Part shown: positions 1 to 7,717 of the stretch, in pieces | Position numbering within the stretch: position 1 is the stretch's first letter | Layout: each line of letters begins with the position of its first letter | DNA from: Actinomycetota bacterium | GTDB lineage: Bacteria > Actinomycetota > Actinomycetes > Mycobacteriales > Micromonosporaceae | Direction of reading: 5' to 3' | Assembly (NCBI GenBank): GCA_005885115.1 | Contig: VAXX01000283.1 | Coordinates: forward strand, 1-17,513 | Length of the DNA stretch: 17,513 nucleotides | Notes under the pieces: generated by a model | Told to the model about the DNA's origin: nothing | Databases searched by the model: none | Seen by the model: only the letters and a program-made list of their open reading frames with translations | Made by a program: the position numbers and the translations under genes

Positions 1-645
1 CAGTACCCAGGCGAGCACCCCGGCCAGGCGCAGCGCGACGCCGCCGGAGAGCTGGCCGGTCAGTTGGAGGGCGGCGTACCCGCCGGCGGCCAGCGCCAGC
101 CGGATCGTCCACCAGGCGAGGTAGCCGAGCAGCCGGATCGCGCCCGGGCGCAGACCACCCCGGCCGACCAGCGCGAACGAGCGGCCGAGCGCGGACAGCG
201 GACCCCGGTGCTCGATCACCAGCGCGGGCGCGGCGAGCCCCGTGAAGACGTACCAGATGATCCAGGGCAGGAAGCCGGCGGCGGCGGTGAGTGCGCCGCC
301 GAGGGCGACCACCACGGCGAGCACGGTCAGCCCACCGAGCCGGCGCGGTCCCGGCGCGAGCCGGCGCGCGGCGATGCCGCCCAGGACCGCGATGATGCCG
401 ACCTCGGTGCCCAGCCCGAGGGCGAGCAGCAGCCAGTACGCGGCCAGACGGTTCAGGTGCGGCCAGTACAGCGGCGGGCTGACGGCCGCGACGCCCCGCA
501 GCGGGTACAGCAGCGCCTGCTCGCCGACCGCCAGCGCCGCGCCGAGCCCGACCAGCCGGGCGGCGTGCCGGCGGAGCAGTTCGACCGCCGCGTCCAGGAT
601 CTCGGCCAGGGTCAGCGGGCGCAGCGGTACCACCTCGCTCCGCAC
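1..645 (-). CDS. Multi-pass membrane protein, C-terminus beyond window edge
   Basis: The reverse strand reads open for 215 codons from a GTG at 645 to the window edge, so the C-terminus is missing. A good ribosome binding site (GAGGGGAG) lies about five bases before the GTG. The protein begins MRSEVVPLRPLTLAEILDAA and then has several hydrophobic segments, roughly residues 30-50, 66-92, 103-145 and 165-215. The opening motif (PLRPLTLGEILD-like) followed by many membrane helices resembles actinobacterial proteins annotated as glycerophosphoryl diester phosphodiesterase membrane-domain proteins. Such genes often sit beside DUF4129 and DUF58 genes upstream of mtrA. That is a family-level impression, not a proven function. 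An alternative start is the GTG at 633. It is divergent from mtrA and may share its control region. The open reading frames on the plus strand here are shadows of this gene. Confidence 0.8.
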   Translation of the reverse strand, partial: MRSEVVPLRPLTLAEILDAAVELLRRHAARLVGLGAALAVGEQALLYPLRGVAAVSPPLYWPHLNRLAAYWLLLALGLGTEVGIIAVLGGIAARRLAPGPRRLGGLTVLAVVVALGGALTAAAGFLPWIIWYVFTGLAAPALVIEHRGPLSALGRSFALVGRGGLRPGAIRLLGYLAWWTIRLALAAGGYAALQLTGQLSGGVALRLAGVLAWVL

Positions 646-663
646 GCCGGCTCCCCTCGACGA

Positions 664-686
664 CCGCCACGGGCACACCGTGGCGG
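664..686 (-). other. Stem-loop in divergent mtrA leader region
   Basis: CCGCCACGG at 664-672 is exactly complementary to CCGTGGCGG at 678-686, giving a 9-bp stem with a 5-base loop. It sits 19-41 bases upstream of the GTG start of the minus-strand membrane gene, so it would lie in that gene's leader or promoter. There is no T-run on either side, so it is not a typical intrinsic terminator. Its function is unknown. Confidence 0.4.
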
Positions 687-721
687 CCCCATCCTGACAC
701 GTGCCGGCACCGGCATGGGGC

Positions 722-740
722 CCACTCAGATTTAGAGTGG
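722..740. promoter_or_regulatory. Inverted repeat upstream of mtrA, candidate operator
   Basis: CCACTC at 722-727 and GAGTGG at 735-740 form a perfect 6-bp inverted repeat around a 7-base AT-rich centre. It lies 72-90 bases upstream of the mtrA start, between two divergent genes. The whole gap 646-811 has no gene. No strong sigma-70 promoter stands out. An AATATT at 800-805, directly before the ATG at 812, could serve a leaderless mtrA transcript, since there is no clear Shine-Dalgarno sequence. This is inference only. Confidence 0.3.
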
Positions 741-811
741 TTTGTCCGTGTGGGAAGATCGTCCGTAAGCCGGGTTCCCGGATTCGGGCGGCGGGATGGA
801 ATATTGGTCGC

Positions 812-1420
812 ATGAGAGCCCGGGTACTGGTGGTCGACGACGACCCCGCCCTCGCTGAGATGCTCGGCATCGTGCTGCGTAGCGAGGGTTTCCTGCCGTC
901 CTTCGTCGCCGACGGCGAGCGTGCGATCGCCGCGTTCCGGGACGCCCGGCCGGATATCGTCCTGCTCGACCTGATGCTGCCCGGGATGAGCGGCATCGAT
1001 ATCTGCCGGGCCATCCGGGGCGAGTCCGGGGTACCGATCGTGATGCTCACCGCCAAGAGCGCCCGGATGCGGGCCCGGCTGCGCCGGGGCGAGGACGTGA
1101 CGCCCGAGCTGCTGACCATCGGGCCGCCGGGCAACCAGATCACCATCGACGTACCGGCGCACACGGTCAGCCGGGACACCGACGAGGTCAAGCTGACGCC
1201 GCTGGAGTTCGACCTGCTGGTGGCGCTGGCGCGCAAGCCGCGCCAGGTGTTCACCCGCGAGGTGCTGCTGGAGCAGGTCTGGGGGTACCGGCACGCGGCG
1301 GACACCCGGCTGGTCAACGTCCACGTGCAGCGGCTGCGCGCCAAGATCGAACCCGATCCCGAGCGCCCGGAGATCATCCTGACCGTCCGCGGAGTCGGGT
1401 ACAAGGCCGGTACCGGCTGA
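812..1420 (+). CDS. mtrA: Response regulator MtrA, receiver domain with in-frame internal deletion
   Basis: MtrA is the DNA-binding response regulator of the MtrAB system, which controls cell-wall and cell-cycle genes. The start chosen is the ATG at 812 (MRARVLVVDDDP). Longer upstream starts would add residues unlike the family. Acidic residues D9 and D10, the phospho-acceptor D53 (LLDLMLPGM) and T80 are present. The C-terminal OmpR/PhoB winged helix is nearly identical to other MtrA proteins (LTPLEFDLLVALARKPRQVF through VRGVGYKAG). Between LTAKS (to residue 83) and ARMRARLRRG, the family has about 27 further residues covering helix 4, strand 5 and the conserved lysine of KPFKP. These are absent without a frameshift, giving 202 aa against about 228. 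The junction is at 1060/1061. As read, the receiver could not fold or switch normally. It is followed five bases later by mtrB. Confidence 0.93.
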   Translation: MRARVLVVDDDPALAEMLGIVLRSEGFLPSFVADGERAIAAFRDARPDIVLLDLMLPGMSGIDICRAIRGESGVPIVMLTAKSARMRARLRRGEDVTPELLTIGPPGNQITIDVPAHTVSRDTDEVKLTPLEFDLLVALARKPRQVFTREVLLEQVWGYRHAADTRLVNVHVQRLRAKIEPDPERPEIILTVRGVGYKAGTG

Positions 1421-1425
1421 TCCCC

Positions 1426-3015
1426 GTGCCGCTCGCCCGCTGGTACCGCCGGCTGCGCCGCCACCCCGCGGCGCAGGCGGTCGAGCGCACCCTGGTGCAC
1501 CACGTCGTCGTTGGGTACGCCGCCGGCCGGCGGGCCTGGCGCCGGTCCCTGCAACTGCGGATGGTCACCATCACGTTGCTGGTCTCCGGTGTCCTGGTCG
1601 GCGCGTTCGGCACCCTGGTCGCCTCCCGGATCACCGACGGCCTGGTACGCGCCCGGGTGGACAGCGGCGTGGAGCAGGTACGCGAGGCCGCCGAGCTGGC
1701 CGCTCCGCAGCTCGGGGGGATCACCGACCCGGCCGACACGAGCCTGCCCAGCCTGGTCAGTCAGATCGGGCAGCGGCTGGCCGACACGTCGTCCCAGGAC
1801 ACCGGCGTCGTGGTCGCGATCCTGCCCAGCAGCGGACGGGTGCCCAGCATGGCGCCCCGGGTCTTCCCGCCGGTACAGCCGCTGGACCGGATCGACCTGG
1901 TGGGCAGCCCGATCCCGCTGGCCTTCGGCCGGCTCGGCCTGTACTACCTGTTCCCGCTGACCTACGAGGACAACGCGGCCAACCTCGTCCAGACCACGGT
2001 CACCGCGACCGGGGTCGCGCTGGTCCTCCTGCTGGCGATCCTCGCGGCGCTGACCACCCGGCTGGTGGTACGCCCGGTCCGGCTTGCCGCCCGGACCGCC
2101 CAACGGCTGTCCGCGGGCCTGCTCGACCAGCGGATGGAGGTGCACGGCGAGGACGACCTGGCGCTGCTGGCCGCCTCGTTCAACCAGATGGCGCAGAACC
2201 TGCAACGGCAGATCGTCCGGCTGGAGGAGATGTCCCGGCTGCAACGGCGGTTCACCTCGGACGTGTCGCACGAGCTGCGTACCCCGCTGACCACGATCCG
2301 GATGGCCGCCGACCTGCTGTTCACCTCCCGGGGCGGGTTCGATCCCGAGGTGGCCCGCAGCGCCGAGCTGCTCCAGACCGAGCTGGACCGGTTCGAGAAC
2401 CTGCTCACCGACCTGCTGGAGATCAGCCGGTTCGACGCCGGGTTCGCCGTCCTGGACGCCGAACCGAGCGACCTGGCGCAGATCGTCACCCGGGTCACCG
2501 AGCGGCTGACCTCCTTCGCCGGCCGCTGCGGTACGGCCCTGGAGGTCACCGTGCCGACCTCGCCGGTGATCGCCGAGGTCGACCCGCGGCGGGTGGAACG
2601 GATCCTGCGCAACCTCATCGGCAACGCCGTCGAGCACGGCGAGAAGCGCCCGGTGCGGGTCTGCCTGGCGGCTGACGACCATGCCGTGGCGATGACCGTC
2701 CGGGACCATGGGATCGGGCTGGCGCCGGGCGACGAGAAGCAGGTGTTCAACCGGTTCTGGCGGGCCGACCCGTCCCGGGCCCGGCAGACCGGCGGTACCG
2801 GGCTCGGGCTGTCGATCAGCCTGGAGGACGCCCGGCTGCACGGCGGCTGGCTGGAGGCGTGGGGGCAGCCCGGGCAGGGGGCGCAGTTCCGGCTGACCCT
2901 GCCGGTACGGGCCGGGGACCGGCTGACCGGCTCCCCGCTGCCGCTGGCCCCGGCCGACCTGCCGCTGCCCGACCCGGACGCGGTACCGGCCCTGTCGGGG
3001 GACGGCCATGCCTGA
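1426..3015 (+). CDS. mtrB: Sensor histidine kinase MtrB
   Basis: MtrB is the membrane kinase partner of MtrA. It starts with GTG at 1426, five bases after mtrA, in the same operon. The order seen is: N-terminal cytoplasmic arm, TM1 about residues 46-66, extracytoplasmic sensor region, TM2 about 192-212, HAMP linker to about 265, and HisKA with SHELRTPL (phospho-acceptor His282). The HATPase follows, with N-box NLIGNAVEH, DHGIGL, FNRFWRADPSR and GGTGLGLSI. All catalytic motifs are intact. The protein has 529 aa against 567 in M. tuberculosis. The sensor region just before LVGSPIPLAFGRLGLYYL looks about 25-30 residues shorter than usual. It may be natural variation or another small in-frame loss like the one in mtrA. 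The gene end overlaps the lpqB start by eight bases. Confidence 0.95.
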   Translation: MPLARWYRRLRRHPAAQAVERTLVHHVVVGYAAGRRAWRRSLQLRMVTITLLVSGVLVGAFGTLVASRITDGLVRARVDSGVEQVREAAELAAPQLGGITDPADTSLPSLVSQIGQRLADTSSQDTGVVVAILPSSGRVPSMAPRVFPPVQPLDRIDLVGSPIPLAFGRLGLYYLFPLTYEDNAANLVQTTVTATGVALVLLLAILAALTTRLVVRPVRLAARTAQRLSAGLLDQRMEVHGEDDLALLAASFNQMAQNLQRQIVRLEEMSRLQRRFTSDVSHELRTPLTTIRMAADLLFTSRGGFDPEVARSAELLQTELDRFENLLTDLLEISRFDAGFAVLDAEPSDLAQIVTRVTERLTSFAGRCGTALEVTVPTSPVIAEVDPRRVERILRNLIGNAVEHGEKRPVRVCLAADDHAVAMTVRDHGIGLAPGDEKQVFNRFWRADPSRARQTGGTGLGLSISLEDARLHGGWLEAWGQPGQGAQFRLTLPVRAGDRLTGSPLPLAPADLPLPDPDAVPALSGDGHA

Positions 3016-4840
3016 CCGCCGCCGGGTGCTGCGTGCCCTGCTGCTCGCCGGTACCGGGATCGCGCTGCCGGCCGGGTGCGGGGTACCCAGTGGCGGGCCA
3101 CCGTTCGTCGACGGCACCGGACCGACGTACGACCCGATCGGCGGGCAGCAGGGCAAGCCGCCGGACCCGTCCGGCGCCGATACCCCGACCGCGCTGGTCG
3201 AGTTGTTCCTGGCCGCGGTCTCCGGCCCGCTGGAGAACCCCGAGCAGCGCGCGACCGCCCGGGACCGGGCGCGCAGGTTCCTCACCGACGACGCGGCCAA
3301 GGCGTGGCAGCCGGGGACCGACCGGGTGACGGTGGTACGGGTGGAGAAGCTCACCAACGCCACCGGTGGACGGGACGTCACCACGGTGGTCGGGAGCCTG
3401 CAACCGGTCGGGGTGCTCAATCCGGGCCGGGGCGAGGTGCAGCCGTACCCGGACGGGAACCCCGGGCCGGTACGCGCGGAGTTCACCGTGGTACCCAACG
3501 CCGACCAGTCCGGCTTCCTGATCCAGAAGCTGCCGTTGGACGTACTCCCGCCGGGGCTGCTGCTGTCCGGTGCCGCCCTGGACGAGCGGTACTTCATCCC
3601 GCAGTTGATCTACTTCTGGGACAACGGGCGGCACCAGCTCGTACCGGACCTGCGGTACGTGCCCCGGACCGGGGAGCCGGCCAGCCAGCAGCGGGCCGAC
3701 ATCGTCCGGTGGCTGATCGACGGCCCCTCGGAGTTGATCTCGTCGGTGGCGGCCAACATCATGCCCGAAGGTACCGACCTGTCCCTGCCCAACGTGCTGA
3801 CCCAGAGCGACCGTCTGGTGGTCAACCTGACCGGTGCGCTCCAGGGCGCCGACCTGCCCAAGGTCATGTCGCAGCTGCGCTGGTCGCTCCAGCCGCTGTA
3901 CCCGCTCGCGGCGAGTCCGGTCCAGTTGGAGATCGCCTCCCGGCCCCAGCAGGTGGATGGCTCGGCCGGCCCGTACCTGGCCGACAACCCCGCCGACGAG
4001 ACCACCCGCGACGCCGACGCCCAGCCGTTCTGCCTGGTCGGCGGCGTGGTGTACCCGGTCGAGCCGGGGTACGCCGTCCCTCCGGTCCTGTCCGGCTCGG
4101 GCCGGTACATCGTGCAGGCGGCGCTGAGCCGGGACCGGCAGCAGGGTGCCCTGGTGTCCAGCGACCGGCGGCTGATGCTGGGCCTGGCCACGAAGGGCGC
4201 GACGGTGTCGTACACCGACGCCGGCCTGGCCGGGCAGCGGTGGAGCCGCCCGGCGTTCCTGCCGTCGGGCCGGCGGGTCCTGGTGGTCGTCGACGGCACG
4301 CTCTACGCGGTGGCCGGCGCGGCCGCGGTCAGCACCGTCGCCGAGAACGTGGCGGCCTTCGCGGTGTCTCCCGACGGGTACCGGATCGCCCTGGTCAGCC
4401 GGGGCGCGCTGGGCGTCGGGGCGCTGCGGGACACCGGCGACCGGCTGACCGTGGGCAACCTGCGGCCGCTGGACCCCGGCCTGACCGAGGTGAGTGGCGT
4501 CGCGTGGACCCGGCTGGACCGGGTGATCGTGTCCGGGCGCAGTCCCGAGTCGTACGGGCTGGCCGAGGTCAGCGTCGACGGCGCGATGCTGACCCCCTGG
4601 AGCAGCAGCACCTTCAACCGCCCGATCGCCTCGGTGGTGGCCTACCCGAAGCTGCCCTCCCAGCTGCCCGGCGCCGGGCCGGTCCTGGTGCAGACCGACA
4701 ACGGGGAGGCGTTCCGGGTGTTCGCCAGCTCCAAACCCAGCTCGTTGGACACCCAGGATCCGAACCCGCACCCCTCACCCTCACCGTCCGGCACGCATAC
4801 CGTCACCCCGCCCCCGACCGCTCCGTTCTACGTGGACTGA
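3008..4840 (+). CDS. lpqB: Lipoprotein LpqB, MtrAB modulator
   Basis: LpqB is an outer-face membrane lipoprotein that, in mycobacteria, interacts with MtrB and modulates MtrA phosphorylation. The 610-aa product starts MPDRRRVLRA, then a short hydrophobic stretch and a lipobox-like LPAGC with Cys24. Proline at the -3 position is less usual. A GerMN domain covers roughly residues 200-315 (DIVRWLIDGPS through LQPLYPL). A C-terminal beta-propeller-like half follows, with SPDGYRIALVSRG. The tail is a Pro/Ser/Thr-rich stretch ending FYVD. The length and order match the family (583 aa in M. tuberculosis). The start overlaps the mtrB stop by eight bases, which suggests translational coupling. comF begins one base after its stop. 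Confidence 0.94.
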   Translation: MPDRRRVLRALLLAGTGIALPAGCGVPSGGPPFVDGTGPTYDPIGGQQGKPPDPSGADTPTALVELFLAAVSGPLENPEQRATARDRARRFLTDDAAKAWQPGTDRVTVVRVEKLTNATGGRDVTTVVGSLQPVGVLNPGRGEVQPYPDGNPGPVRAEFTVVPNADQSGFLIQKLPLDVLPPGLLLSGAALDERYFIPQLIYFWDNGRHQLVPDLRYVPRTGEPASQQRADIVRWLIDGPSELISSVAANIMPEGTDLSLPNVLTQSDRLVVNLTGALQGADLPKVMSQLRWSLQPLYPLAASPVQLEIASRPQQVDGSAGPYLADNPADETTRDADAQPFCLVGGVVYPVEPGYAVPPVLSGSGRYIVQAALSRDRQQGALVSSDRRLMLGLATKGATVSYTDAGLAGQRWSRPAFLPSGRRVLVVVDGTLYAVAGAAAVSTVAENVAAFAVSPDGYRIALVSRGALGVGALRDTGDRLTVGNLRPLDPGLTEVSGVAWTRLDRVIVSGRSPESYGLAEVSVDGAMLTPWSSSTFNRPIASVVAYPKLPSQLPGAGPVLVQTDNGEAFRVFASSKPSSLDTQDPNPHPSPSPSGTHTVTPPPTAPFYVD

Positions 4841-4841
4841 C

Positions 4842-5582
4842 ATGGGACTGCTCGGACAGACCTGGGCGGGGCTCGCCGACCTGGTGCTCCCCGGCACCTG
4901 CGCGGGCTGCGGCACGACCGCGCCCGGCTCGCTGTGCGCGGTGTGCCTGGGCACCCTCGACGGGCTGCGCCCGCATCCGGTACGGCCGACTCCGGCGCCG
5001 TCGGGCCTGCCGGCCTGCGTGGCGCTCGGGGGGTACGACGGGGTGCTGCGCGAGGTGCTGCTGGCGTACAAGGAGCGGGGGCGGCACGTCCTGGCGCGTC
5101 CGCTCGGCGACTGGCTGGCCGGGACGGTGGCGTACGGGGTGCGGCAGGCCGGGTACCCGGACGGGACGCCGGTGCTGCTGGTACCCGTGCCGGACACGGC
5201 GGCCGCGGCCCGGCACCGGTACGGCGACCACATGTGCCGGCTGGCCCGGCGGGCGGCGGTACGGCTGAACGCGACCGGCTGGCCGGCCGGCCTCGCGGCG
5301 GCGGTACGGACCCGTCCGCGCCCGGACTCGGCGCACCTGTCCGCCGAGGGTCGGGCGGCCGAGGCGGCACACGCGTTCGTCCCCCGGCCCCGGGAACTGG
5401 CCCGGATGGCGCAGGCGGTGGGGCGCGGGGCGGTCGTGGTACCGGTGGACGACATCCTCACCACCGGCGGCACCCTGACCGCCCTGGCGGACCGGCTGCG
5501 GGGCGGCGGACTGCCCGTACCGGTGGCTGTCGTGCTGGCCGCGACGCGGCGTCGCAGCGGCCCGCGCGGCAACGGTGCGTGA
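4842..5582 (+). CDS. comF: ComF family phosphoribosyltransferase-like protein
   Basis: This 246-aa protein has the two hallmarks of the ComF family. An N-terminal zinc-ribbon-like pair of CxxC motifs lies at C20/C23 and C32/C35. A type I phosphoribosyltransferase signature, VDDILTTGGTL, lies at about residues 202-212. The segment DSAHLSAEGRAAEAAHAF corresponds to the family's usual DSAxLSAxxRxxN block. ComF in Gram-negative and Firmicute species serves DNA uptake, but in actinobacteria the substrate and role are not established. It begins one base after the lpqB stop, so it almost certainly shares the mtrAB-lpqB transcript. A 12-bp palindrome (GTGACCGGTCAC, 5579-5590) overlaps the stop codon. 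Confidence 0.9.
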   Translation: MGLLGQTWAGLADLVLPGTCAGCGTTAPGSLCAVCLGTLDGLRPHPVRPTPAPSGLPACVALGGYDGVLREVLLAYKERGRHVLARPLGDWLAGTVAYGVRQAGYPDGTPVLLVPVPDTAAAARHRYGDHMCRLARRAAVRLNATGWPAGLAAAVRTRPRPDSAHLSAEGRAAEAAHAFVPRPRELARMAQAVGRGAVVVPVDDILTTGGTLTALADRLRGGGLPVPVAVVLAATRRRSGPRGNGA

Positions 5583-5673
5583 CCGGTCACCTGGCTGGGT
5601 GATTGTTTATCCCGGTTAGCCCCTGACTGCCGAGGCTGGGCGAATTACGGCAAAAGGTTCTTGGAAACAAGGG

Positions 5674-5702
5674 GTGACGGACGGGCCAACTCGGGTTAGC
5701 GT
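5674..5702 (+). promoter_or_regulatory. Possible hpf promoter
   Basis: GTGACG at 5674-5679 and TAGCGT at 5697-5702 are separated by 17 bases and partly match sigma-70 hexamers (four and three of six positions). They would place transcription start about 115 bases upstream of the hpf GTG. The 242-base gap between comF and hpf suggests hpf has its own promoter. No stress-sigma GGAAT/GTT pattern with correct spacing was found. Confidence 0.3.
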
Positions 5703-5824
5703 CATACCTCATCAGCCGCGACCAGGCTGGTCGGCACCCGGAGAGGAGCAGAGCCGGACCGGACCGGTCGCCAGGCCGATACCACTCATCGATCACCCGC
5801 AGTACGACCGGGGGAGGTCAGAGC

Positions 5825-6341
5825 GTGGACATCGTCGTCAAGGGCCGCAACGTCGAAGTGCCCGATCACTACCGACAGCATGTCAGCGAGAAGCTCCACA
5901 AAGTCGAGCGCTACGACCAGAAGATCATCCGAGTCGACGTCGAACTATTCCACGAGCGGAACCCTCGCCAATCCGACGCGGCTGCGGCGTAGTGCCGACC
6001 GCCGCCGGGTACACCGGGGCCGGCGCGCTCCGGTCTCCGTCGCCGCGGCGACGTCCGGGCTGGTACCCATGAACCAGCGCGACCCGTTCGACGAGCCCGT
6101 CGCCGAGCCACGGCACGGCCACCTCGCCGAAGCGTCGACCGACGGGTACGACGACCAGCCGTGGCACATCGTCCGCGAGAAGGAACACGACGCGCAGCCG
6201 ATGACCATCGACGACGCGCTGTTCCAGATGGAACTCGTGGGCCACGACTTCTACCTGTTCATGGACAAGGAGTCCGGGCGGCCCAGCGTGGTGTACCGCC
6301 GCCACGCGTACGACTACGGGGTCATCACCCTCGCCGCCTGA
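5825..6341 (+). pseudogene. hpf: Long-form ribosome hibernation promoting factor, deleted and frameshifted
   Basis: Long HPF binds the 30S decoding region and dimerises ribosomes into inactive 100S particles. The GTG start at 5825 has a strong ribosome binding site (GGGGAGGT at 5811-5818). The first frame gives MDIVVKGRNVEVPDHY through LFHERNPRQSD, then four alanines and a stop at 5990-5992. The rest of the gene continues in another frame: LRRSADRRRVHRGRRAP and the conserved C-terminal dimerisation domain (DQPWHIVREKEHDAQPMT, MELVGHDFYLFMD, VVYRRHAYDYGVI), ending at 6341. Missing at about 5977 is the family's CQRVEI...GPVVRAEA...FYAALD block of around 37 residues. The reading frame implies a loss of 2 modulo 3 bases, roughly 110. 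As read, no full protein is possible. The 55-residue N-terminal piece would not be a complete ribosome-binding domain. Confidence 0.9.
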
Positions 6342-6378
6342 CGGCACACCGCTGGCCATTCTCTGCGATGATCCCTAC

Positions 6379-7500
6379 GTGCATGAGAAAGCGGTGAGCC
6401 TGGCGCCGGCCAGCCCAGCGCCGGCCGGCGCCAGGCGTACCTTCGTCCGTTCCGATCTGGTGATCCTGATCGGTGGCGCGGTCTTCATCGCGCTCGCCGC
6501 CGTCACCAACTACGCCCACGCGAACGCGGTGCTCGCGTTCGTCAGCTCGGCCATTGCCGTGGCCCTGCTCGCCTCGCTGGTGGGGCGCAGCGTGGAACAG
6601 TTGGGCGACCGGTTCGGGGCCGGTGCGACGGGCGTACTCCAGAGCGCGTTGGGCAACCTCCCGGAGCTGTTCATCGCGTTCTTCGCGCTGCGCGCCGGCC
6701 TGCTGACCGTGGTCCAGTTCGCGATCATCGGCTCGATGCTGGCCAACCTGCTGCTGGTCCTGGGCGCGGCGTTCGTGGTCGGCGGGATCAAGCACGGCAC
6801 CCAGACCTTCGAGAAGTCCCGGGCCCGCGACACGTGCGTACTCCTGGCGCTGGCCACCGCCGCGCTCGTCCTGCCCAGCGTCGCGTGGTACTCGCACAGT
6901 CCCGCCGCGCCGCACGTCAAGGCGCTGTCCACCGCCGTGGCGGTCGTACTGCTGGTGATCTTCGGGCTGTCCCTGCCGGCCGCGCTGCGTCGGGCCCCGG
7001 CCGCGTCCGGCGCCGCCGACAGCGTCGCGCACGAGCCGCCGCGCTGGCCGCTGTGGCTGGCCGTCACCCTGCTGGTCGCCGCCAGCGGCATCGCCGCGCT
7101 GGTATCCGACTGGTTCGTCACCGCACTCCAGCCGACCATCCACACCCTGAACCTGTCGCAGGCGTTCGCCGGACTGGTCGTGGTCGCCATCGCGGGCAAC
7201 GCCATCGAGAACGTCGTGGGCATCCAGCTCGCGTTCAAGAACCAGACCGACTACGCGCTCTCCGTGATCATCAACAGCCCGTTGCAGATCGCGCTGGTAC
7301 TCGCGCCGGCGCTGGTACTGCTGAGCTTCCTCACAGCCACGACGTTGACGCTGGTGTTCGTACCGTTGCTGGTGTGCGCGGTGGTGTTGACCGTACTCAT
7401 CGTGTCGCTCATCGTCTTCGACGGCGAGTCCAACTGGTTGGAAGGCGCCACGCTCATCGGCCTGTACGTGATGATGGCCGCCGTCTTCTGGTGGGGCTGA
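6379..7500 (+). CDS. Cax-family Ca2+/H+ antiporter
   Basis: This is a 373-aa multi-pass membrane protein with the two inverted alpha-repeats of the calcium/cation antiporter superfamily. Repeat 1 has SALGNLPELFIAFFALRAG and GSMLANLLLVLG (about residues 89-129). Repeat 2 has AGNAIENVVGIQLAF and SVIINSPLQIALVLAP (about 272-310). The acidic residues E96 and E277 occupy the usual ion-binding positions. It would move Ca2+ or another divalent cation out of the cytoplasm in exchange for protons. The start is GTG at 6379, 37 bases after hpf. No ribosome binding site is visible, so it may be leaderless, and GTG at 6394 is an alternative. The ion is inferred from family membership. No sign of truncation was seen. 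Confidence 0.9.
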   Translation: MHEKAVSLAPASPAPAGARRTFVRSDLVILIGGAVFIALAAVTNYAHANAVLAFVSSAIAVALLASLVGRSVEQLGDRFGAGATGVLQSALGNLPELFIAFFALRAGLLTVVQFAIIGSMLANLLLVLGAAFVVGGIKHGTQTFEKSRARDTCVLLALATAALVLPSVAWYSHSPAAPHVKALSTAVAVVLLVIFGLSLPAALRRAPAASGAADSVAHEPPRWPLWLAVTLLVAASGIAALVSDWFVTALQPTIHTLNLSQAFAGLVVVAIAGNAIENVVGIQLAFKNQTDYALSVIINSPLQIALVLAPALVLLSFLTATTLTLVFVPLLVCAVVLTVLIVSLIVFDGESNWLEGATLIGLYVMMAAVFWWG

Positions 7501-7559
7501 GTCGTGCCATGCGCGATCGCAGTGCGCACGAAATCAACGATGGGGGCTCTATCGCGGCT

Positions 7560-7599
7560 GTCTAGTCACTAGACGGATTCTCGCGTCTAGTAACTAGAC
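7560..7599. promoter_or_regulatory. Tandem 15-bp palindromes, candidate operator
   Basis: GTCTAGTCACTAGAC at 7560-7574 and GTCTAGTAACTAGAC at 7585-7599 are perfect palindromes of seven bases per arm, differing only in the central base. Their centres are 25 bp apart. CTAG, a rare tetranucleotide, occurs four times here and only once elsewhere in the window by eye (16982). This is the pattern of a paired binding site for a dimeric repressor such as a TetR, GntR or MarR member. The regulator is not encoded in this window. Confidence 0.55.
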
Positions 7600-7686
7600 A
7601 GCGATGGGGTACGCGGTTGGCCACGCGCGTGGGCTCTGGAAGGGGCCTCAGTCATAGGCGGTACGCCGTCTTCTGATCGCCCCAAG

Positions 7687-7717
7687 ATATGCGCGGCAAT
7701 ATAGACCTTGCGCATAT
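7687..7717. repeat. Inverted repeat ATATGCGC / GCGCATAT
   Basis: ATATGCGC at 7687-7694 and GCGCATAT at 7710-7717 are perfect inverted 8-mers separated by 15 bases. The arrangement could be a second operator-type site or a weak hairpin. No role can be assigned. Confidence 0.35.

Noticed and set aside
64..735. Plus-strand open frame of 223 codons
   Set aside because: It is low-complexity Arg/Gln/Pro-rich and lies antisense to a clear membrane protein gene with a good ribosome binding site.
2816..4771. Minus-strand open frame of 651 codons
   Set aside because: It is antisense to lpqB and the mtrB end, with composition typical of high-GC shadow frames and no domain.
5579..5590. Palindrome GTGACCGGTCAC at the comF stop
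   Set aside because: It is a perfect 12-mer but too short for a terminator and without a U-tract. It could be chance at this GC content.
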